Assembly (NCBI GenBank): GCA_008711295.1
Contig: VUYV01000046.1
Span: forward strand, 1,489,904-1,553,903
Length of the DNA stretch: 64,000 bases
Source of the DNA: Anarhynchus alexandrinus
Taxonomy: Eukaryota > Chordata > Aves > Charadriiformes > Charadriidae
Direction of reading: 5' to 3'
Part shown: positions 36,033 through 48,949 of the stretch, piece after piece
Layout: each line of letters starts with the position of its first letter
Numbering within the stretch: position 1 is the stretch's first letter
The notes under the pieces: generated by a model
Seen by the model: the letters and a program-made list of their open reading frames with translations, nothing else
Databases searched by the model: none
Told to the model about the DNA's origin: nothing
Translations under genes and position numbers: made by a program

Positions 36033-38170
36033 TATGAGACTCACTTACAAATGAGTGAAGAGCCAATGTACCCTACGTGCTGGGATGCAGTCAATGTTAT
36101 ATATACCCTATATTTAGTCCCTGGCCTGCATTAAAACAACAACAAAAAATGCTTGTAAAAACTTCATTTTCTGATGGTGAAGATGGGAGTTCTTATGGCA
36201 CAGAAAGGAGAAAAACAGCTTTAACAATAGAGATAAATATACCCAAACAATCTCACATGTGTTTTCTGTGCTGCATGAGATAACATCTCTGTTAGCAATT
36301 AAGATCAACAATTTCTTTCTTTTTAGAGTGGTATTTGCCAGCATATTTTACCGTCTCAATTTATCCAGCATGCACAGACAAGCCAAAGTGTCGTTGAATC
36401 CTGTCCACCTCTTTTGCAGGCAAAAAAAAACCTTTTAGAGTAATTAATTAGGCAATCAATAATATAGACTAGAAGACCACATTTAAAGGGATCCAGATAG
36501 TGCGGCAGCGTGGCCAGGAGAATCTGAAGAAGACCTTGTGTGCTGAACTGTTCTTAGCAACCACAAAAATGTTAGACTTCAGGGGATGGGTCAAAAAAAT
36601 GCGGATAAAACCCTTCCAATCTTTCATCTATAGGCATATAAATATCTTTATAAATTTGAATCGAAGTCACAGAAGCCTGATTGTTCAGGGTTTGGCTGCT
36701 GCCATGTGCCTGGGTCCTGTCTCAGAGGACGAAAGAAATTAAGCATCCTGCAGCAAAATGCAAGAGCCTGCTCAGTACACATCAACTGCTCGGTTGACAG
36801 CAAACAAAATATTTCAGTCGCTGAAAATGGGTTTGTGCCTGTAATCATGCTGTGACCAAATCTCTGCATCTTTCTCACCTAAGGCAATGTCTTCAGTTCA
36901 GCTTGCCTGTTGTAAAAACAGTGACTTTTGAGAGGGGACAAATGAGGGAATCGTACTGGAAGTGTACAAAATAATGAGCAGCACAGAAAAGGTAAATAAG
37001 CTCTTCCCTGTTGTGCTTTCTTACTCTCTTAGGACAAAGCAATAGCCAATTAGAAAGAAACCAAAACATTTAGAACTGAGGGAATGAAATATTTTTATTT
37101 CCATTATTTAAAAAAAGTTTTTTTAGGAAAAAAAGAAAGGCATATTTCTAGGATCTTCAAAGCCAGGAAAAAACTGTTACTTGATTAAAAGGCAGAAAAC
37201 AAAAACTCTGGAAGACCTGCAATCAGTGTGTCAGCCCAAGTTCAGCCACTGAAGGAGGTATAAAAGACTAGTTGCTGTTTATATTCAGACTATCCTTGGC
37301 TCCAGCATTTTACTGCTGGGAAATTTTGACTGTTGAAGGAAAGGAAGAAAATGTTCCTATAAATGAAGTCAATGTACTGTGCCACTTACATAGAGGCTAT
37401 TAATGGAAACTCTTGGCTTTAACACTTGATATGGATTCAGACGAGTTGTCCTGTCTTAACACTATGGTTATTTGTTCCAGGTCTGGCTGGGATGGGAGTG
37501 TATCGCTTGGTTTCTAAGAGGGTGGAAATGCAAGAGTTAGAAACTACTGACCTATACAACCTCAGACTATATGGACTCTACCTGGAGGTTAATCTTTCCT
37601 TTTTACCTCCTAGTCAAGGTTGAGAGGAAGAAAAAACTGCACTTTGATAGACACATGGCTTCTACATACCTCATACACTAATGGTCTTGTGTCACAACAG
37701 ACTCCAGTTTCACAGTGGAAGTTCAGGTCATATGAATGAACTTGGTATTTCCAAAGGGAACAACCCACAGCTGTGACATTACACTTGGGTTTGAATAAAA
37801 GGAGAACATATGGTATGTCTTGATCACAGGGGATTTCACACCTGACCCTTGACCTGTTTCCACTTTGCACTTATCTGCTGGAGAAGACCTGTGAAGAAGG
37901 CAACGCTAGAATGCAGGTGCCATACGGCAGGAAGAGCATTTCCTCAGTGTGTCGTACCATAGTGAGCTAAATTTGGTGTCCTTCTCTAGACAAAAGCCAG
38001 CAGCTGACTTTTCAAGTAAGGAAGAACAGTTTACACCATCCTCTGGTGTCCTGTGCTGCACAGTGCATCATAAGCAACAGCTTTTATCTTGCATTTCACT
38101 GTTGTAGTGTCTGATAAGTGTTACCAGCTGCATTTCGAATAGTAGGATGCAGAGAAAAACTGCAAGATGC
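36033..38170. other. Intergenic DNA, nothing recognised
   Basis: Short A-runs and unique sequence only; open frames are short and lack motifs. Confidence 0.6.
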
Positions 38171-38940
38171 TGACAAGGCCAAGTGCAAGGTCCTACACTT
38201 GGGTCAGGGCAATCCCATGCACAAATACAGGCTGGGCCGAGAATGGATTGAGAGCAGCCCTAAGGAGAAGGATTGGGGGTGTTGGTTGACAAGAAGCTCA
38301 ACGTGAGCTGCCAATGTGCGCTGGCAGCCCAGAAAGCCAACTGTATCCTGGGCTGCATCAAAAGCAGCATGGCCAGCAGGGGGACGGAGGTGATTCTGCT
38401 CCTCTACTCCGCTCTGGTGAGACCCCACCTGGAGTACAAAGTCCAGCTTTGGAGCCCTCAGCATAGGAAGGACACAGACCTGTTGGAGTGGGTCCAGAGG
38501 AGGCCATAAAGATGATGAGAGGGCTGGAGCACCTCTGCTATGAGGAAAGGCTGAGAGAGTTGGGGTTGTTCAGCCTGAAGAAGAGAAGGTTCTGGGCAGA
38601 CCTTATTGCAATACTTAAAGGGGGTCTACTGGAAAGATGGGGAAAAACTTTTTATCAGGGACATGTAGTGATACGACAAGGGGTAATGGTTTTAAGCTGA
38701 AAGACGGTAGATTTAGATTAGATATTAGGAAGAAATTTTTCACTCTGAGGGTGGTGAGATACTGGAACAGGTTGCCCAGAGAAGTTGTGTATGCCCCATG
38801 CCTGGAGGTGTTCAAGGCCAGGTTGGATGGGGCTTTGAGCAATCTGGACCAGTGGAAGGTGTCCCTGCCCATGGAAGGGGGGTTGGAACCAGGTGATCTT
38901 TAAGGTCCCTTCCAACCTAAACCATTCAATGATTCTATGA
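38171..38940 (+). mobile_element. CR1 LINE, 3' fragment (sense)
   Basis: It starts at TGACAAGGCCAAGTGCAAGG, which encodes the [12 protein letters not shown] block of the reverse-transcriptase C-terminal region. It continues through the [15 protein letters not shown] and [18 protein letters not shown] blocks and the 3' UTR, and ends in ATTCAATGATTCTATGA. Frame breaks are present, so it is inactive. Confidence 0.95.
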
Positions 38941-40597
38941 CACATCTGCAGAGTTTTTGGGCAGATGTTTGCTGTGTTGCACACAGAAGTGAGAGGGAAA
39001 GAGGCCAACTCACAATGTGAGTGACCTTGATCTCAAACTATGAGTTATGTCTCTTGGTGATGCTCACATTTAGTGCTATTGCTGTGCTTTTCTTTCATTA
39101 TTTCTACATCATAAAATGTTAGAAATTCCATGTATAAAAAGGGGGCTGCTAAGAAATGCAATCACCCTGCTCCTCTAAGATTTCTTTAGGAATGTTTTCC
39201 CTGTCTCTGTCTTTGAAGATATGAGTTGACATAATTTTCCCAAGAGACAAAGGGAGACAAGGAGCAGATGGGAGCAAGAGGGCAACCTCCCTCTGCTCTC
39301 AACTCACGTTGCTGTTGTGAAACACTGCACAGTACAAATGATCCCAGCTTGCATTTCTGTTTTAGTCTGTCTCTCCCCACACTGTGCATGGGCTCTGACT
39401 ATCATGGTATGGACTCTGCATTTCAGAATTTATCTTATATGTGCTCACAGAATTTATATTACTGTAAACAAGAGGAATATTTGGACTGATGGGTTAAATT
39501 AATCTGCATTTTGGTGCAAGAGTCTGTGGGATGGTACGAGCAAATCTGTTGGGTAGTAGTGTAAACACCAACATTCAGCTGAATACAGATATGATGAAAA
39601 AGAAAGGAGAGGGTAGAGCAGTAATTAATAGAATCCGAATTATTTAACTAGTCAGATTTAATAAGAGAGCTTACCTCAGTTTTTAAGCATTGCACGAAGT
39701 TTAATTTAGGCATAGCCTAGACTGAGGCTGAATTTTGCTTGTTTGAGTCAATCCAGAATTGGTGCAAGTTATCACACCTTGCTAGTTCTATCCGTATGGT
39801 CTCCCTGCCTGGGCTACTTGCACTCAGCAGGTAAATCTCAGCACTGTTCACATCACTGACAGTCTGATTCTGCTCTCCTTGACTCTAATTTCATGCTCAT
39901 GGTACACTTCTCTTCCTAATGCTAATAGAATTTGCCTTTTTTATTTTTCCTTCCCAAAATGTCTGCAGAAAAGACTTTTCCATTCCTGTCGTAAATTTGC
40001 CTGCCCAGAAGATGTGGTCACCAAGGAAGAGCCCTCCTGCAACTATAAAACATGTAGATGGTGGATGTGGATGCTAATAGCTTCTGGCTAATTAGCACAA
40101 GAGCAAGTATCTGTGGGAGGTAATTGCTGTAAGGGTAATAATGTAGGAAACATCCAAACCATCGATCTCTGTGTGAAGGTGAATCCCCAGGTGCTAAATC
40201 ACTGAAATTAATCACGCAGTGGTGTTACAGGCAATGATTAGTGTCTGCTCTTCTGAGGGAGAGGGATGAAGAGAGAGCGAGAAATCTAGAACGCAAATCA
40301 CGACGTGTTTGTTGCCCTGCAGACATTTCCACCTCGTTGCAACAGCTTGTAGGCTAATACAGCTTTGCAAGATGTGATCTTGTCAGGATTCTCAAGCGCA
40401 AACAAGTCAATCAAGTCTGGAAGAGCCACTAACAAGAGGAACAACATGTGACCAGGTGCTGTTTCAGTAAAAGTGAGATCTCTAGGACCCCACTTGGTAA
40501 GTGGAATCCCAAACGCACTCTATGGCGATTGCAGTTGGATAATTTCAAGATGATTTTGGCCTGCCTTTGATCATTTAAATCCATGCCATGTTGATAT
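38941..40597. other. Intergenic DNA, nothing recognised
   Basis: No exon or transposon is seen. An AT-rich block at 40080-40240 with CTAATTAG and AATTAATCAC looks like candidate conserved non-coding sequence. Confidence 0.55.
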
Positions 40598-42985
40598 CAC
40601 AGAATCATAGAAACATAGAATGGTATGGGCTGGAAGGGACCTTTGAAGGTCATCTAGTCCAACCCCCCTGCAATGAGCAGGGACATCTTCAACTACATCA
40701 GGTTCCCCAGAGCCCCATCCAATCTGACTTTGAATTTTCCAGGGATGGGGCATCTACCACCTCTCTGGGCAACTTGTCCCAGTGTTTCACCATCCTCAGT
40801 GTAAAAAATTTCTCCCTTATATCTAACCTAAATCTACCCTCTTTTAGTTTAAAACCATTACCCCTTGCCCCATTGCAACAAGCCCTGCTAAAATGTTTTT
40901 CCCCATCTTTCCTGTAGGCCCCCTATAAGTACTGAAAGACTGCATTAAGGTCCCCCCAGAGACTTCTCTTCTCCAGGCTGAACAACCCCAACTCTCTCAG
41001 CCTGTCTTCATAGCAGAGGTGCTCCAGCCCTCTCATCATTTTTGTGGCCCTCCTCTGGACCCGCTCCAGCAGGCCCATGTCTTTCCTGTGCTGAGGGTTC
41101 CAGAGCTGGACTTCGTACTCCAGGTGGGGTCTCACAAGAGTGGAGTAGAGGGGCAGAATCCCCTCCCTCGCCCTGCTGGCCATACTGCTTTTGATGCAGC
41201 CCAGGATATGGTTGGCCTTCTGGGCTGCAAGCATGCACTGTCGGCTCATGTCCAGCTTTTCATCCACCAGTACCCCCAAGTCCTTTTTAGCAGGACTGCT
41301 CCCAATCCCTTCATCCCCCAGCCTGTATTGATATCAGAGGTTCCCCACCCCAGGTGCAGGACCTTGTACTTGGCTGTGTTGAATCTTATGAAGTTCACAT
41401 GGGCCCACTTCTGGAGCCTGTTCTTGTCCCTCTGGATGGCACCCCGTCCCTCAGGTGTGTCAGCTGCACCACTCATCTGCACTGGTGTCATCTGAAAACT
41501 TGCTGAGGGTGCCCTTGATCCTGCTATGTCATTGATGAAGATATGGAATAGTACTGGGTCCCAGTATGGAACCCTGAGGGACACCACTTGTCACTGATCT
41601 CCATCTGGACATTGTGCTGTTGACCACTACCCTCTGTATGTGACCATTCAACCAATTCCTCATCCACCAAACAGTCCACCCATCCAATCTATATCTCTCA
41701 AATTTAGAGAGAAAGATGTTGTGGGGAACCATGTCAAAGGCCTTAGGGAAATCTATATAGCTGACATCCGTAGCTCTTCCTTTGTCCACTGATGTAGTCA
41801 CTCCACCATAGAAGGCCACTAGGTTAGTCAGGCAGGACTTGCCCTTGGTGAAGTGATGCTGGCTGTCCTGAATCATGTCCCTATCCTCCATGTGCCTTAG
41901 CATAGCTTCTAGGAGGATCTGTTCCATGATCTTTCCAGGCACAGAGGTGAGGTTGACAGGTCAGTAGTTCCCAGGGTCCTCCTATCTACCCTTTTAAAAA
42001 AATGGGTTCTATGTTTCCCTTTTTCCAGTCACCAGGGACTTCACCTGGCTGCCATGACTTTTCAAATATCATGGAGAGTGGCTTGGCCACTACATCAGCC
42101 AATTCCTCAGGACTCTGGGATGCATCTTGTCAGGTCCCATAGAGAGGTTAGAGTGAAGACTGAGGCAAAAACATTGAGTCCCTCAGCCTTCTCCTCACCC
42201 ATTGTCACCAGTTTGCCAGTCTTGCTCTCAAGGTGGGGGTATTCTTTCTCTGATCTTCCTTTTCTGGCTGGCATACTTGTAGAAGCCCTTATTATTCTTT
42301 TAATCACTTGCCAAGTTCATCTCCAGCCATGCCTTGGCCTTCCTGACGCCTATACAACCGGGTTGTGTCCCTATACTCTTCCCAGGATACCTCTCCCTGC
42401 TTCCACTGCCTGTGCATTTCCTTCTTGCCCTTTAGTTTGACCAGCAGGTCTTGACTCAGCCATGCTGATCTTTTGACTTTCTTTCCTGATTTCTTACACC
42501 TGGGGATTGAGAGCTCTTTTTCTTTAAGGAAAGTGTCAAAGATCTGCCAGCGCTGTTCTGCCCCCTTGTCCCTGAGGGCAGTTTCCCAGGGGGTCCTATT
42601 CACTAACTCCTTGAAGAGCTGGAATTTTGCTTTCCTAAAATTCAGGGTCCTGACTTTACTCTTTGCCTGACCCATATCCCTCAGGACTGCAAACTCCACC
42701 AGTGCATGATCACTGCAGCCCAGGCTGCCTCCAATCTTGATGTCACCAATTAGCTCACTTGCATTGGTGACCATCAGGTTAAGTATCCATCTCCTCTGGT
42801 GGGGCTGTCTATTACCTGGCTTAAGAAGTTATCCTCAGTGCACCCTGGGAGTCTTCTGGATTGCCTACAGCTCACCGTGCTACTTTTCCCGCAGATGTTG
42901 GGGTGGTTGAAGTCCCCCAGCAGGATGAGAGCATGCAAGTGTGATGCCTGCTGTGTTAGGACAAAAGGCCTCACCAATGAGTAAC
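40598..42985 (-). mobile_element. CR1 LINE, 2.4 kb antisense copy with endonuclease and RT remnants
   Basis: This is the longest CR1 here. In the minus direction it starts within the ORF2 endonuclease (GDFNHP, 42900-42917; SLGCSDH) and runs through the linker. The reverse transcriptase follows ([20 protein letters not shown] at 41568-41588) and then the C-terminal blocks, the 3' UTR and the octamer tail at 40598. The reading frame is broken several times, and the RT catalytic FADD reads FSDD (41487-41498), so it is dead. About the first half of a full element is missing, as usual for 5'-truncated LINE insertion. ORF2 supplied the nicking and reverse transcription needed for CR1 mobility. Confidence 0.96.
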
Positions 42986-43599
42986 TGTCTAGTTTCTTGT
43001 AGCAGATGAGTTTTCAAATTGGCCATTACTTCCCCATGCTCCTCGAGATAATCTGATAGGGCCCGGGGCTGAATGAGTTGTAAAGACAGAAGGATTCTGT
43101 AGTCTTGAGCTGCAGTAAAAAAAAGCATAACTTTTTCTGTGTCTTGGCCTTTAGTGGAATGGTCTGGAGGTGTTCCTAAGCTCTCCAGACTTCCCACAGC
43201 CAGAGAGATAGCACAAGGGTCACATCCATCATGAAATTAGTGTCTTAAGAATCTTTCATGCGTCAGGTAAAACCCGGCCTCAGGCCTCTCCTCAGCCCAC
43301 GGCCATGCTGTCTGGAGTCTTCCAGTCAGTTGTGAGGGAGTGTGTGCTTCTGGACAAATATACAGTGACATTTATTCTACCTCATATTTATTGAGGAGCT
43401 GTCTGGCCTGCTCTACTCCAGTTAAGTCTCTGAAGGAAACTGGTGTACTCCTATATCCAGTCAAAGACCTTTACAGAGGGAAGCCAGCTCAAACCCTGTT
43501 CTGGTCAGGATCAGAAACACTCTTTCCATTTCAACTGCTACTACCTCTTCAGAAATTTGGGATGCCCCAAAACAGTTAACAAGCCCATGTGAGGAACCA
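42986..43599. other. Intergenic DNA, nothing recognised
   Basis: Sequence between two CR1 copies; no motif, exon or RNA is seen. Confidence 0.55.
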
Positions 43600-43915
43600 G
43601 CAGAATTGAGGATCAGCAGAGGGGGAGGTGCTGATCTCCTCTCTCTTGTGACCAGCAACAGGACACAAGGAAATGGAATGAAGCTGTGTCAGGGCAAGTT
43701 CAGACTGGACATCAGGAAAAGGTTCTTCACTGAGAGAGTGGTCAGTCACTGGAACAGGCTCCCCAGGAAAGTGGTCATGGCCCCAAACCTGTCAGAGTTC
43801 ATGCAGCACCTGGATGATGCTGTTAGTCACATGGTTTAGTTTTAGGTAGTCCTGCGAGGAGCAGGGAGTTGGACTCAATGATCCTTATCGGTCCATTCCA
43901 ACTCCAGATATATTT
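43600..43915 (+). mobile_element. CR1 LINE, 3' fragment, different subfamily
   Basis: It shows the order GAGGTGCTGATCTCCTCTCT, GTTCAGACTGGACATCAGGAAAAGG, TGGAACAGGCTCCCCAGG, CACATGGTTTAGTTTTAGG and GGAGTTGGACTCAATGATCC, a recognisable CR1 3' region unlike that of the other copies. The octamer tail is lost. Left edge approximate. Confidence 0.85.
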
Positions 43916-44399
43916 TTAATCTAAGGTTGTTTTAAACATATGGCTTTTTAAGGCAGACACGGACGGACTGGGAAAAATGTTCTTACGTTGGTCTTATATT
44001 CATGATTACATGTTATTTTGACTGTAGTTGTGCTTAATGCCAAGCAAAATGGGGCCATTCAGCTTGGCATTGTACATGGACAACACTGAGGCAAATTGCT
44101 CCCTTAAAGTGTTTATATGCTAATATGCACATATGCACCACTCTCCTGGGAGTGTTACAATGAATTAATGGGGGAAAAAAAACCCGTATTTTGCCGCTCC
44201 AGTACATCATGTAGTCATAAGCAGGTAACTGCCACTGATGATGATGATGTGTCAGAGAGGGAGTGAACACCACCTTAGGGCGGCTTGTGGTGAAAATCGT
44301 CATTCAACATCAAGAAGGGAAGGAATGTGTAAGGAAGGCACTACGAGGATGAAAAGGGTGGGAGAGCGATTGTCAAGAGCAGGTGAAGAGTCAGCACCT
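43916..44399. other. Intergenic DNA, nothing recognised
   Basis: Unique sequence. The last part (44280-44399) may belong to the adjoining LTR but is not alignable by eye. Confidence 0.45.
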
Positions 44400-44798
44400 A
44401 TATTGTGTGTCCGTGCCCAGGTGGAGGAGGAGGAGGGCAGGAGGTGCTGCAGGCCCGGAGCAGGGATCCCCTGCAGCCCTGCAGAGACCCCGCTGGAGCA
44501 GAGACCCAGCCTGCAGCCCGGGGAGGGCCCCAGGCCGCAGCGGGGGGATATTTCCTGCAGGAGCTGCGGCCGTGGAGAGCCCCGGCGGGAGCAGGTTGTC
44601 CCTGAAGGACTGCAGCCCGGGGCAGGGCCCGCGCTGGAGCAGGGAGAGGGGGGAGGAGGGAGGAGCGGCCCAGAGGGGCTGCCATGGACTGACCTGCAAG
44701 ATTTCTGTTCTTATTTTTCCACCCTGTCCTATTGAGGAGTGGGAGTGAGAGAGGAGCTGAACTGCAGTTTGCCCCTTAGCCAAAGTTAACCCACCACA
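44400..44798 (+). mobile_element. Avian ERV LTR fragment, same family as 5.2-6.4 kb
   Basis: It shares GAGGTGCT(C/G)CAGGC with the first LTR, followed by CGGAGCAG and CCCCTGCAGCCC, GCC/TATGGACTGACC, and the terminal (T/C)AACCCACCACA. GC-rich GGAGCAG modules occur at about 44454, 44488, 44528, 44580 and 44628. The U3 part with its TATA box is not recognised and no AATAAA is seen, so it is a shorter or degraded variant. No retroviral coding sequence adjoins. Confidence 0.7.
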
Positions 44799-44858
44799 GC
44801 ACCCAAGTGGAAAAAGCCCTAACAACTCAGTCTGACTTTTGCGTTGGCTCAACTTGAA

Positions 44859-44921
44859 GGAAGAGATTGGGCTAGATACCTCCTGAGGTCCCACCCAGCT
44901 TGAACAACTGTGATTCTGTTG
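44859..44921 (+). mobile_element. Old CR1 3' tail
   Basis: GATTGGGCTAGATACCTCCTGAGGTCCCACCCAGCTTGAAC then TGTGATTCTGTT matches the end of older CR1 subfamilies. Only about 60 bases survive, starting 60 bases after the LTR. Confidence 0.75.
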
Positions 44922-47122
44922 TTTGAATCAGTGTAACATGAAGGAGAGACCTGGAATCCAGACTTGTACCATAGATATAACAGCAGTGACACAAACATAG
45001 TCTCTCAATATCAACAACACTTTGCCAGAGACAATAGATCTGTCACTCCAAATGGACACAATGGAAAATTTGCCCTGATGTCCATGAATTAGAAGGAAGC
45101 TTAAATGGAGCATAATCTTAATATAAAATGAAGAATAATGCTTAAATGAGGGATCATATTGCAGAAGAAATAAATCTTCTGGAAAGCCTAGTCTCTCTTC
45201 GTTGCACCCTGGACTTCCCTGGTAATGATCACACATTCATACCCATCTTCCACCGGGCACTAAACATTGTACATGCAGCTTCACTGCCTCCCAGGGAGAG
45301 CTGTGTTCGGGTTCTGGTAGGTAGACATTAATCATTCAGGACGGCGAAGTGACGGATGGCTGAGTGAACAGGGCGCAGTGTGCTTTCATTCTCAAAGAAG
45401 GCTGTGATAAGCAGGAGCCAGGGTTGTAAGGACATGATTATTAGTGTAGCTGTCTGATTACCAGAGAAACAGCAACAGAAAACACAATCTGGTTTCAACT
45501 ACTACCTGAACACCTCTCCCCTGTAACAGCTCAGGGGAAGACAGAGGGAGCTGGGCTGTTCCCTCTGCTTCTAGAGGAAGAGGTGACCCTGTACATACGG
45601 ACAGTTGCAAGCCAGCCTCTTCTTGCCAGCCCGACTCCTGACTTGGTGGAAAATCATAGAGAGATAAGCTCTTTGGCCACTGACTTGGGGAAGGGGTGGG
45701 GAAATCAGGGGCAAAGAAACAACTGCACTCACCAGTGTTGCGACATCTCGCCTGTCGCCTGGGAATCTGCCAGAAGCTCAGTGGTGGGTCTGGAGTATCT
45801 CCTCAAGTCATTGAATTTCCCTGTGTACCACAACACTGACGCTGGTGCAGAGGGCAATGCCCCCTGCTTCAGAGAGACAGGTCGTTGAGAGGCAAGTTTC
45901 TGGGTAACAAAAGCAGCATTCAAAATGATGCCAAAAGTTTTCCTTAGTGGAAATCTCAACACAATGAGAGAGATCAAGGATGTGAAAAGAACTGAGCTTT
46001 CTTCTAGCCACCTCCTAAGGTGGACTTAGGTCTCTGCTGTGGCCTATAACTTGAAGAGAGACTGAGATCCTTTAAAGACCTTGACAGGCAGTGGGGAGAA
46101 ATGGTGCCATAGACAGAGCCTTCGCCTCCTACAGCTAGCTGACTTAGATGTTGTAACTACTTACCTCCATCGACTTTATCGAAAACCATGCTCTGGTGCC
46201 CCTTATTAGAAGGCAGTCTGAATAAATCACAGTCACATCAGCTGGGAGGCTCATGCTGCTGCCTCTGCAGAGGACTCAACTCTCCAGTTCAGTGGTGCTT
46301 GACTCAATTGATTCACAGAGAAAGTGACCACAGAGGGGAAAAAACAATGCTGGTGTGTTTCTGAAGACTCTCCTACACACCCCTATCATATGTAAAAAAT
46401 GACCTTTCCCAAAATATAGCTGCGAGGCTGTGTGAGTTATACGGCCTAGATTCTTTTCCAGCAGCTGATTTCATGGCTCTGCTTGTCTCCAGTACATGGT
46501 GCCTTCCATTTTGGTTCAGTCTGTTCTTTATCTGTGCCATTCATGGCTGAGGGACAATGATATTTCTCATCTACTTAAGTTCTGGACAGAAAGCTACGTG
46601 AACTCACACACTACCTCTAAGGATGCTTCTGAGGGGATACGCCGTGGCAGTGATTTAAAGCTCCAGAAGAAAGAAAAGAAACATTTGCATTCAATTTTCA
46701 ATAAGCAGATGGCACACGGCTTGTTTTATACCGCAGTAAATTTTGAAGTCCCTACTGAAAAATAAGAAAAGCGATCGTATTCGCTTTTATTTCAAACTTT
46801 CCCTGTTTCCATGGCAATATCCCAGTGAGGTACCAAGAGTAGATGCTGGGATATGAGGTATTAAATAGTTCTTTTTCTGTGCATCATGAAAGGTAATGCT
46901 GAGATCCACGTATAAAGGCCAGCAAGTTGGGAAATGACGCAGGGACATTGAAGAATTATTACACTGAGAATGAGAAAATTTCAATATTGTGAATCTACAG
47001 AAGGATATGTTAGATTTGTCCCTTTGTTTTGCCCCAGTGCAACTCAATTGATTTTCAGTAGAGCTGTACAAGCACTAAAAATATGGGACCATTCCTGCGC
47101 TATATGGGGGGTCACGGAGCTG
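44922..47122. other. Intergenic DNA, nothing recognised
   Basis: Unique sequence; 45330-45480 has the even texture of conserved non-coding DNA, but this cannot be tested here. Confidence 0.5.
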
Positions 47123-47380
47123 TGTAGCAAAAGGATGAGCCGCAACAAACACAAGCTGCAGCAAGTGAAATTCCCATTAGGTACCAGGGAAAAATGAATC
47201 ACAATGAGAATGGTCAAACCCTGGAACAGGTTGCCCCAGTACTAACCTTGAAATAATCAAAGCCTGACTGGAAAAGCTCTTTAGCAGCTTGATCTAACTT
47301 TGAAGTTGGCTCTGCTTTATTCAGAGGTTAGATGATCAAGTTCCACTTCCAACCTAAATTATTTTGTTATTTTATGATTC
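47123..47380 (+). mobile_element. Old CR1 3' fragment
   Basis: AAACACAAGCTGCAGCAAG, GAGAATGGTCAAACCCTGGAACAGGTTGCCC, GGTTAGATGATCAAG, TTCCAACCTAAATTATTTTGTTAT and TTTATGATTC occur in CR1 order. It is diverged and has internal deletions. Confidence 0.8.
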
Positions 47381-47757
47381 CCTGACACATGCACTTCAAG
47401 AAGCCTCCTTTTTCCTGTTGCACTGTACATTCACCCTAGTCTGCATTTAAGGTAAACGAAATGATGCTCTTTCTGTTGCATCCTTTTGCAGATCATTCTG
47501 CAATTTCATAGATTTTGCTTATAGTGAATAGGTAAGCCAAATTTCCCCACTGCTCCTTTCTCCTCAGTTTTAGTATGACCCTTGGCTGACACATTACAGT
47601 ACACTTGACTGAGCTCTGTATTTACTGTTTACTTCAGTAATTGGAGACCTTTGATACCACCGCAGCCAGATAACGAGACACCTCTTCAGATAAAATATGT
47701 AGCCCAAACATCATTAGCCAATTGCAAAAATATAACAGGATCATATGAAAATTCACC
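47381..47757. other. Intergenic DNA, nothing recognised
   Basis: No motif is seen. Confidence 0.5.
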
Positions 47758-47808
47758 TTGGAAGGGACATCAGGAGATCATCTAGTCCAGCCTTGTGCCC
47801 AAAACAGG
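47758..47808 (-). mobile_element. CR1 3' tail remnant (antisense)
   Basis: TTGGAAGGGACATCAGGAGATCATCTAGTCCAGCC is the reverse complement of the CR1 terminal block of older subfamilies. Only about 50 bases remain. Confidence 0.75.
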
Positions 47809-48704
47809 ATGTGAGGGAAGCTCATTTGTACAGATTTATTGATTCAGGGAAGGATGTGAGTATCCTAGAAGAGTCAGAGGTCCTAAAATTTAACAGGCAT
47901 TGGATTGCCTTCTCTAATAACAGTGAATATATACATAGTAATCTTTTGTTGTTATTATTATTAGTAGTAGTATGCATTGAAGTCCTAACACTTCAAAAGT
48001 TATCTCCTTATTAAAAACTAGATGGAGAAAAAAGACAAAATGGAGATTAAAAGGAGTATATTAGATTCATTATTTTACAAACTGATAAATTGTTTTTTCA
48101 TAACATAAACATGACATTTCTGAAGGATGCATGCTGATCACACAGCTGGAAAACACTCACACGCTCCTCAATCCCAGACCAGTTCCTATAGGTAAGATCA
48201 CTCTTCTCTCTAACGAGAAGAGCATTCGCAAAAGCTTAGGATCCTTCAGCAAGGAAGACGATATTGCCTGTGACTTGGGAAAGAAATTGAGATCTCTTTT
48301 TTTCCCTGTCTGCGTGTGGTAAACCTGAAGCTTATTCTTTAAACGGGTCATAACCATGAATGTCTGTTTTTTCCCATTTTCAAGTTGGGCCAATATTTCA
48401 AGTGGCCATTCTAATGAATGTACAACGTACTACTTCTCCAAACACAGCAGGCATCAGTGTCTTTGCTCAGTTCATAATCTCTTTGCAACCAGTGCAACAC
48501 TGCATCTCTCCTTGTTTCTCGCAGGGTCACACTGTCACTATCTCTCTTGCTTTCCCTTTTTCCCCAGCCCTTCCATGTGATTGCCACCCTGTGACTGCTT
48601 CCGTTAGCAGAGGTCTTGTGCAGTCCCTCTCCCATCGGTCCCTTGTGAAACAGCCACTGACTTGTGCTTTGAACGGTGACTCTGATCACTGAGCTTCTTT
48701 GCTT
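47809..48704. other. Intergenic DNA, nothing recognised
   Basis: A short TTATTATTA/AGTAGT simple repeat at about 47953-47973; otherwise unique. Confidence 0.5.
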
Positions 48705-48948
48705 CATAGAATCATAGAATCATAGAATGGTTTAGGTTGGAAAGGACCTTGAAGATCATCGAGTTCCAACCCCCCTGCCATAGGCAGGGACACCTCCCAC
48801 TAGACCAGGTTGCCCAAGGCCACGTCCAACCTGGCCTTGAACACCTCCAGGGATGGGGCCTCAACAACCTCTCTGGGCAACCTGTTCCAGTGCCTCACCA
48901 CCCTCAAAGTGAAAAACTTCTTCCTAATGTTCAATCTAAACCTGCCCT
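48705..48948 (-). mobile_element. CR1 LINE (antisense), young copy cut by an N
   Basis: It starts with three CATAGAAT octamers, continues through the reversed CR1 3' region and stops at the N at 48949 in the middle of a conserved block. Its tail part is almost identical to the copy at 35773-36032. Confidence 0.95.
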
Positions 48949-48949
48949 N
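48949..48949. other. Single N, probable contig join within CR1
   Basis: CR1 similarity ends at this base and unrelated sequence follows at once, as expected if a repeat caused a contig break and missing sequence was replaced by one N. Confidence 0.7.

Noticed and set aside
44238..44894. Overlapping 121-167 codon frames on both strands
   Set aside because: They arise from the GC-rich LTR modules.
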